A stretch of 64,000 nucleotides of DNA from contig CAJNDS010002357.1 in assembly GCA_905221605.1 (NCBI GenBank), positions 172,001 through 236,000 on the forward strand. Reading direction: 5' to 3'. Numbering within the stretch: position 1 is the first letter of the stretch; every line of letters begins with the position of its first letter. This stretch comes from Symbiodinium natans (taxonomy: Eukaryota > Sar > Dinophyceae > Suessiales > Symbiodiniaceae). Positions 57,701-64,000 of the stretch are shown here, piece after piece. The translations under genes and the position numbers were made by a program. Under the pieces are notes generated by a model, which did no database searches, had not been told where the DNA came from, and saw only the letters and a list, made by a program, of their open reading frames with translations.

Positions 57701-58812
57701 CCTGCCACTGGGTTGACAAATTAGGGCGGAGGATCATGAATGAAATTGTACACAACAGCCGCAACAAGCCGAAGAGCAGCCTGCGTGGTTAAGGGTTGCC
57801 TTCTTAAGCTACTTTGGTGCCTCGCCCGTGCAGATGTCTTGTGCCCTGTGGGGATAAATCAGCCGAAGCAATGTGTTTCCTGAGCGTTGATTGTATAGCT
57901 TCGGGCGCCCAGTTTGAACTCCACCAAAGCAAATTGGACTAGTTGGACTAATCACCCAGGGAGATGACTTGCAGGTTTGTTGGGCGTCATAGCCCTTTGA
58001 CCTCTAAGCACCTGTGTCGCGCATTCGGAGATGCCCCGAATTGATTATTACTTAACATCTTATTTGTGATACTTTGTGATTCTATGTTTGAGCCCAGACA
58101 GTGAGATAAACCATCCATTAGTGGACATGCAGCTCAACACCACTCTAAGCCCTAGAGCAAACACCCCAACCAGACCTTACCGTGAGCAAGCCCTACATCT
58201 TACACCCTGAAATCCAGGCTGGGAAGAATGAAAGTTCAAAGGTCCTTCACCCGCAGAGCTGCCAGGTCTATGACCTTCAAGGCAGCCGGCGGAGGTTACT
58301 GCAGAGTTTAGGTTTAGGGCCTCTTCTCGCTTCCGAGTGTCCGCAGTTAAGTCGGTTGCAACTCTACGCCACTTGACGTCCTACCCCATCAGAGTTTAAA
58401 TAACCTACAGTAGCTGTCTGATTCTCATGGTCCCCAAGCCCGAAGCCAAGCGCAAGGAGCATGCTTCCTGAAGAAAAGAGGAATGCCTCATCAGTCTCCA
58501 GGATCTCACATTCAAGTGCGACCTGAGTCTGCCGAGGATTGTTACTGTTTTGATATTTTGCTGTCCTAAAATGGCTGATCCTGCAAAAAACCCTTCCACA
58601 CTAAAACCAATATGCCCCATTCAACTCTCCAGATCTCCGGACTTCGGGGGGCGCTGAGCTCCGGGGCCCGCTTTCCGGGAAAGCTCGCCAGAATCCTTCG
58701 CATCCGGTGGGTTTTGGGCCCCTGGGATTTCTCCTCACCTGCCAGAGGCCCTGGGCTTGCTGAACCCTGAAGTCCTGTCTGCTCCCTGGACCACGTGGGC
58801 ATTGGTCAGAAC
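54790..58812 (-). CDS. HtrA/DegP-like serine protease, at least ten micro-exons
   Basis: Exons in order: 58812-about 58780 (VLTNAHVVQGA, catalytic His), 58522-58487 (ALECEILETDE), 58274-58251 (VIDLAALR, catalytic Asp), 57701-57620 (MAMGASDTVKTGDWTIVL), 57465-57441 (GNPLGLQN), 57100-57051 (CTLGIVSSLDRSTGETG), 56904-56850 (FDWMRHPLIQTDAAVNQ), 55491-55455 (GNSGGPMLNEVGE, catalytic Ser), 55119-55086 (VIGMISMRALF), 54838-about 54790 (GEGIGFAIPVDSI). All junctions from 58522 onward are phase-consistent, every acceptor is AG|G, and donors are GC (four) or GT (four). Between the His and Asp exons a short segment is missing. The order and spacing match the HtrA trypsin-like domain of organellar Deg proteases. 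Targeting and PDZ exons were not found. Confidence 0.85.
55842..56003. repeat. Inverted repeat at the 3' end of a nested ORF
   Basis: GCTTCAAGATTT (55842-55853) and AGCGGATCAAGTGCTGGGTG (from 55870 to 55893, ending CTGA) recur in inverted order at 55968-56003 with one mismatch. The left arm has 16 extra bases (55854-55869) between its two blocks. The loop is about 74 bp. The right arm overlaps the last codons and TAG of the nested ORF. Confidence 0.75.
55990..56640 (-). CDS. Cys-rich ORF nested in an HtrA intron
   Basis: An uninterrupted frame of 216 codons runs from a pyrimidine tract ending in TAG (acceptor-like, 56641-56660) to TAG at 55990. Cysteines at positions about 29, 32, 49, 52, 57, 77, 85, 97 and 100 form paired knuckles (FCSVC, KCAVCHRERC, WQC, NCSMC), suggesting zinc binding. 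A helical, charged C-terminal half follows (EQNQAMQLAMRFVEKESMRN). No ATG suits the start, so it may be one exon. It lies wholly in the 1.36-kb intron between HtrA exons 56904-56850 and 55491-55455, on the same strand. Function and family are not recognised. Confidence 0.5.
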   Translation of the reverse strand: MKTAVSASPVTSETQPASGLPADALVVFCSVCSFGHFKDLDAEHLPGKCAVCHRERCLQPVRKPAEGETGTWPVWQCSGSSGSKCKRLYTKRTSGNCSMCLTRLEKFLWSLVRPSRGSPEEQPFTDPLVKVENEPGDEAADLSEQNQAMQLAMRFVEKESMRNRAFTVSIVARKGAMNTTFLRELAASFQATVREEGQRTRELLSSLLRDPPGFKI

Positions 58813-58829
58813 CTGGCAAGCGAAGAAAC

Positions 58830-60150
58830 CTCTTCCAGCAGACCCTCCTGCTACTGCTCGCGAGGATGGGTTTATACATCTGCACGAATGCAAGTGCAAC
58901 GTCCTACCCAGCAGTTCCAAACCATTCCAAACCCTGCTCCAGCCGTGCTGGCAGTGATGTTGGGGTGGGAGCACGTACTAGTGCTGTTTGGATGAGGCAA
59001 CTGGGGTCGTTCAATCCCGATCCCATGCTGAACTGTTGCCTTGGGGCTTTAATGCAGACTCTTCGGCTCGGGTAGCTGTCGGGAGTTGAGAAATCTGCTG
59101 ACACTTTGGGAAGTGCTTATCTGAGTTTTCAGCCCTCCATGCTGTTCAGGCTTAGGGTCAGGAAATCCAGTCCAGTGCAACTCATAGATCGGTGGGTTTA
59201 GGGTTTAGGGTTTAGGGATCCTAAGCACCCAGAACCCTGCGCAGATGTCTTTTAAAACCTTCAGAAGCACCAGCCCGAAGCGAGACCACGCGAGGTCCCA
59301 CCCGAGGAGTCGTCATCATCGTGTCAGGAACTAATCTTCGACACGGGAGGCAGCCTAACGATCACATCGGTTTAAGTTGCTGGGTTCTGAGGATTGTAGG
59401 GTCTCTAGTCTCTAGGAGCTTGACTTAGGGCGAGGGTACTTACATGTTTAGGATTCAGAGTAAGCTGCTGTTAGCTGTGTGACTTGCACCAACATATGCG
59501 GACCCTGATTGTCCAAAAGCCTCAAGCTGGAGAAGATCGAATGCCGACAGGGCCAGTTTTGAACGGCTCTTTCTTGGGGCCTGGGGTTGCTTCTTGGGGA
59601 CTCATTCTGGTGGATGCACTGGACTGGATTAGGGTGCTTCAAGGATCTCAAAAAAAGTGTGACTGATTCTTTAGGGCCATCAACTGATCCTGCAGCAATT
59701 TCTCCATCATTGGGCCGCATGCATCTTTCGATGCCCTTGCGAATTCGTTGACGAGCACAGGTGTCGATTGGACAGCTGCGTCTGGAGTGGATGTCCACAT
59801 GCACCGAATTCCTCTGCAAACCAACACGTACACCTTGTTCTCTGCTAGATATCTCTGGGCCCTTGTTGGTTGGCCTGTGCGACCTAGACTTCGTTCAACC
59901 CAACCTGAAAGCCGAAACCCAAAACCCTAAACCGCTTCAGGCCCTAGGTAAGGTCCTCCGCGTCGGCGGGAGCCACCTTGCGGCTTGCGCCCTGGCGCCC
60001 CGATGGGCTGCCGAGCTCGCGACGCTCCCAGGCCACGACCTCTGGAATGCAATTTAGGGTATATAGGGTTATAGGGTTATAGGGTTGTAGGCTGAGAGGG
60101 TTATAGGGTTTGGGGTTTCGGAGGCTTGGGTTAGGAGGCTTCTGGTGGGC
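58830..60150. other. Non-coding, upstream HtrA exons not found
   Basis: A TTTAGGG tract lies at 59191-59219 and another with TATAGGG variants at 60053-60116. No recognisable protease targeting sequence was seen. Confidence 0.35.
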
Positions 60151-60169
60151 AGGATTGGTTTGTCGGCTT

Positions 60170-60345
60170 ACATCAGGGAACTGGAGTCTATGTCGCCATT
60201 TCGCTGTTGATACCAGTAGATCAGAAACCACAGGAGTGTCAAGGCGTGTCAGGCTGTGAGTGAAGGCAGAAGCATACTCCAAAGCTTGGGTGGCTGATGT
60301 TTTCGAGGACTTCAACTCAAGGAAAGCCAAGCCCTGTCGATCTAC
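60170..60345 (-). CDS. Possible coding exon, unknown
   Basis: The minus-strand peptide contains CIVDRQGLAFLELKSSKTSA and LDTPVVSDLLVSTAKWRHR, with good hydrophobic patterning. A second candidate piece lies at 60570-60720 (NAVWVEKTSVISVGELCATT). They were not joined and no family is recognised. Confidence 0.35.
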
Positions 60346-60936
60346 GATGCACATAAGACGCCGGCGGCACGCCACTGTTTGTGGAACCGACCGTCAAGGA
60401 CAAGCATGTTTGCCTCAGTTCAAGACTTGCACCGTTTAAACGATGAGGCGGGCCTGCTGGAAAGCTGCAGACATTCCTTTCGCCGCCCAGGTGCAATATT
60501 GCGCTTGGATTTGACGTGCTGGAAGGCCTGCGAGCAGTCATAAGACTCTTGGCTCGGCTTGCAGGGGTTCTACTCGATAACATGACGGCTAAATCGTCCG
60601 GACTCTGATGAACCGTGGTCGCGCAGAGTTCTCCGACGGAGATGACACTTGTCTTCTCAACCCAAACGGCGTTCCCGAAACTCGACAATCCAGTAAACCG
60701 CGTTCGCTCCTTCTTTGCCGGCCAGCCGTTCCTCAGCTGACTAAGATTGAGGTGTGGATACCTTTGCGACTTTGTCAAAGATCAGGGTTCAGATAACTTG
60801 AAACAGAAACACGCACTCTGCAGCAGGTCTCCAATCGATGCAGACAAGCGTCCTGATCATATAGCAAAGAACACATACCGCACTCCGGCCCCTGCCTGAC
60901 CGCATGGCTGATCCAGCACCAAAAAGCAACCAATAC

Positions 60937-61035
60937 TGATTTCCGAAATTAGGGGCACCTTATTGGGTCATTTTTTCAGGGAATCCTACTATTTTGGGTC
61001 TATTCCAGGGGTCCCCTATTTTCGTAACCTCCATA
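60937..61035 (+). mobile_element. Small TIR element, copy C
   Basis: Left end TGATTTCCGAAATTAGGGG then CACCTTATTGGGTC. Right end, reverse-complemented, TATGGAGGTTACGAAAATAG then GGGACCCC. The centre carries AGGGAATCCTACTATTTTGG, shared with copy B. At 99 bp it is the longest copy and keeps both ends. Confidence 0.6.
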
Positions 61036-61225
61036 TTACATCCAAACCACCCCCCAAACCGCCGGGCCTCCATTGCAGTGTACCTGGCCACGAGCCATAG
61101 GCTTTCTTTGCAACGTGAAACCGGCATTCCACCACCCCTGAGCTCTTGAGCTTCGGTTTTCAGTCCTTTACATCTACCCTCTCGCTCTAAATCCACTGTG
61201 CGTTTTTTTTCGAAATTAGTGCTAA

Positions 61226-61534
61226 TTAGTGTCCTTCTTGTTGCATTCGAGAGGCATAGACGCCCATGCCCTGCTTCCGGCACTCGGTGATGAAGTCGAC
61301 TGCCTGGAGTGGACTTGCCAGTGATGCTTTGATCCTGAACTGACCGGCCCTGAGGATGGCATCGCGTTGCTTGTTGCGGTTACGAACAACCGATTCTTTG
61401 AGGAGTCTTGGTGCACCGGGCGGTGATTGGTCGCGTTTCAACACGTGCTTGTGCTCAGGGTGTCGAGGGATCCCCCACCCCACGAACACCGCCAGGGCGG
61501 TCAATCTCGTTTCGCAAGGCAAAGCGCAGGCCAT
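61226..61534 (-). CDS. Small unknown protein or terminal exon, 102 codons
   Basis: ATG at 61534 to TAA at 61226. The peptide is basic in the middle (LLKESVVRNRNKQRDAILRA) and ends QAVDFITECRKQGMGVYASR. Composition is protein-like, and the plus-strand alternatives look like shadows. No domain is recognised. Just past the stop lies TTCGAAATTAG, the same core as the small TIR family. Confidence 0.4.
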   Translation of the reverse strand: MACALPCETRLTALAVFVGWGIPRHPEHKHVLKRDQSPPGAPRLLKESVVRNRNKQRDAILRAGQFRIKASLASPLQAVDFITECRKQGMGVYASRMQQEGH

Positions 61535-61799
61535 CCTCCGGGAATGTCATCGTCCGAAACTAACAGCTTCGCACGGCTTCGCGCGCTCGGCGCCTGCATT
61601 GCGCCACACTCGGAGGCTTCGGGAAAGTGCCTGCGCTGCCCCCGGCTTGGCGTTCAGCTCGGGTGCATGCGCTATACGTATGGCTTCGCGCGCTTCGAGC
61701 TTGCGTGCTCTGCGCGCCGGGCTTAGCGGCTTAGCCCCACACGGCCCTACACGGGGTGGTTTGCCTTAGGACCCGCGTTGTCCGTGCAATCATTGCCCA

Positions 61800-64000
61800 T
61801 CGGAAGGCACTCTCACTGAGGCGTGGCTGGCGAAGAAACCCACGAATGTGCTAACCATCAATCCCACAGACGAAGTGGCGTCGAACTGGCCGCGCCTAGC
61901 CGTGTCTGCCCGCTCGTGGCTGCGAACTAAGGTAGGCCGCGACAACACGTTTTGCGTCTGGCCTACGCAACGCCGGCACGGCTGCCAGAGATGAAAGCTT
62001 TGGAAGCACGCCAAGTTGCCGCAACTAGCTAGGCCGGTGGGTTCAAGAGAAGGTTTCAAGGTTTAGGTTTGCATCAAGAAGTTCGCTCCGGGGTCAACAT
62101 TCTCAAAATCATTGATAAATCGGTGCAAGCCAGCGCAGAGCAGTCCCTGACTGCTTACGCTGGAGCCTTATGCCAGATGCCACAATCTGACCGAGGCTTC
62201 AAAGCAGACCCTGAATCCTTATAAACCCTAAACCCTGAAGCTTGAAGTGACCTGAGCTGCGACAAATGGCAACGGGAGACAAGGAGGCCCCTGAAGCGGC
62301 CTTTGTGATGTCATCCAGGCTTGGAGCGAAGAAGTCCTCAGCGCGCGGAGGGGAGTTTAGGGAACTTGAAGAGGGTGTACTGCGCATGCCGTGAAACACG
62401 AGTTTTCAAGTGGAGCAGCTCAAAACTCCACGTGTTGGAAGTTGGCTTGCATCGTTCTGCCGAAACCAACACCCTCAACTTACTTTCTTTTCGCAGCAGA
62501 TGCTTTCAAGCTTCTGGCGTCGGAAGATGCAGGTGCTTCATGCCAGACTCCTGCAGCGCAGTACACTGTGAGTCATATCCTGCCAGGGTCCTAAACGAGA
62601 CTCCGGAGGAACATTCCGTTGTTTAGTCACTTTACGCCTTGCTCCTCAGATTCTGCGCTCTTGCCAATGATAGCTGCACTTAGGCCTTCATGCTGGCACA
62701 GGAGAGTGGCAGCTCCCAGGCTTCGTTCAGAGTTACGACGGCGCCCACCTCGGGTGCTCTTCGTGGCAGCCCCCCGCCATGAGGCAGGGGCTTTCTTGCC
62801 AGCATCCCCAAAAAGACACCCCCCCAAAACCTTGATGTGAGCGCGACTTCATACGTCGATTGCCAAGAAACCTTCTCAGCTTGCCTTGGATGTGCAGAGG
62901 GTCTTCTGTCTATGCTTACTAGCATGGACCTCGTATGACCTCGTGTCCTTTTGCTGAAGCGCTCTCAGGGGGCAAGATGTGGCATGGCAAACCTCTGCGC
63001 CAGGATGCAGCTCGGCGAGGTGGTCTTGGCTGCGTGGGACGCTTCCGAGAAAGAGGCCCTCCTCAATTTTGGTCCAGCTCCATCCTTGGTGCAACGGGCT
63101 CTAAAGCACAAGATCAAAGGCACCAGGATCAAGTGCTTTTCGAGGCTTCGAGACTCAGAGAGTGCTGGAGCCTGCAGCATCTGAGGCTCGCACTCTTGCG
63201 CTTCTTGCACAACCGGATGGACTTTGACTGCCAGCTGTGGAGCTTCGTAGGCCCGATGCCTGACCAGCGGTTCAGCATGACCTTCGTTCAATTACTTGGG
63301 CTTAATAATTAAGCGTCAGCAAAGCAGCTGAAAGTCACGTAGTGGCTATGGCAGTTGCTGTGTCTTTATGAAGCCCTCCGTGAACGGATGCATTCTGCCA
63401 GGATTGGCCCAGCTCCCACATCCCCCTCTGCACACAATACCGAAAACCATGCTCCTTCTGCCTGCATATGCCTGCGTCTAGGCTCCGTGTTCATTTGTGT
63501 CAATCTACGGGGCCCCACATAGGAACCCTCGGCCTGAGAAGAAGGTCAGCAGCCAGAGCAGCGCCAAAAGGACGAGGATCACCACCACCAAGACTGCTGC
63601 CAGGGCCTGCAGCCATTGGGGTCCCTGGGGTTGAGGAGCTCAGGTTTATGGCTTTCCGTCTGTTTTGGGTGCAGAGGCTAGATTGAGTCGGAGAGGGATG
63701 AGCGTTGCAAATCATGGCTGACGGGGGGCCCGTTGAGGCCTGTGCGTTGGGACGGAACCAGTGACTGATTGAATGGAGAGGATGAATGTCGACTTGAACA
63801 TGACACAAGCTGCTGAAAAACAAACATGCGGCAACTCCCGAGCAGCTGCTTCTTGGAAACAACCCACTCAAGAATTAATCTGCACCTTGCTGGTAGCCTG
63901 AATCATGTCAGAACTTCGTACCCACCCCCCAGTTCACAAGCGTCAGCCTGAACCGCAAGGCTTCTCAACTTGGCAATCTGGCTAGCGGAGTACACCCCAT
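61800..64000. other. Weak exon candidates only
   Basis: Around 62970-63310 plus-strand frames (EVVLAAWDASEKEALLNFG; LRLALLRFLHNRMDFDCQLW) look partly coding but sit in different frames and compete with a minus-strand frame. Nothing else was recognised up to the window end. Confidence 0.3.

Noticed and set aside
1-64000. CRISPR arrays, bacterial operons, tRNA or rRNA genes
   Set aside because: No regularly spaced direct repeats with unique spacers, no ribosome-binding-site-led gene clusters, and no recognisable rRNA segment were seen. tRNA genes were not computed and cannot be excluded.

Overview
This window is nuclear DNA from a dinoflagellate, probably a Symbiodiniaceae- or Suessiales-type genome, though the genus cannot be fixed from sequence alone. 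Three signs support this. (1) Tandem relics of the dinoflagellate spliced leader lie at 19851-19904. (2) Genes are cut into very short exons that use GC, GT and GA donors and AG|G acceptors. (3) The gene families and retroelements are typical: Ubl-ankyrin, MORN, HPR/OPR-RAP repeats, and reverse transcriptases with a FLDDVYI catalytic motif. Plant-type telomere repeats (CCCTAAA/TTTAGGG) are scattered through non-coding DNA. Nothing bacterial, viral or organellar was seen.

Layout. 1-1.2 kb: microsatellites, a C-run and telomere-like repeats. 1.28-2.57 kb (-): single-exon Ubl-ankyrin gene. 5.78-8.74 kb (-): MORN-repeat gene rebuilt from ten micro-exons. 10.6-11.4 kb (-): terminal exon of a LON substrate-binding-domain protein. 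12-17 kb: poorly supported exons. 17-24 kb: retroelement nest, with a minisatellite, a 134-bp hairpin element, plus-strand LINE pieces, a 5'-truncated minus-strand RT with a 578-codon ORF, spliced-leader relics, and two more decayed RT copies head to tail. 27.7-29.3 kb (-): unidentified spliced gene. 33.6-39.5 kb (-): HPR/OPR (RAP-family) helical-repeat sequence whose main frame holds four TAG and no TAA or TGA before its end. 42.7-43.2 kb (-): small two-exon HAD-fold gene. 46.9-47.9 kb (-): two exons resembling dolichyldiphosphatase. 54.8-58.8 kb (-): HtrA/DegP-like serine protease in at least ten micro-exons with the full catalytic triad; one intron holds a 216-codon Cys-rich ORF. 59-64 kb: mostly non-coding with weak exon candidates.

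The identified genes are unrelated in pathway and do not form an operon, although nearly all lie on the minus strand, as expected for the unidirectional gene blocks of dinoflagellates. The strongest leads are four. A small terminal-inverted-repeat family has copies at 29.7, 50.1 and 60.9 kb. The HPR/OPR frame carries only TAG stops. The spliced-leader relics record repeated retroposition. The phase-checked exon models show GC-dominated splicing. Exon models were derived by hand from reading-frame phase, splice dinucleotides and protein motifs; no alignment or transcript was available.
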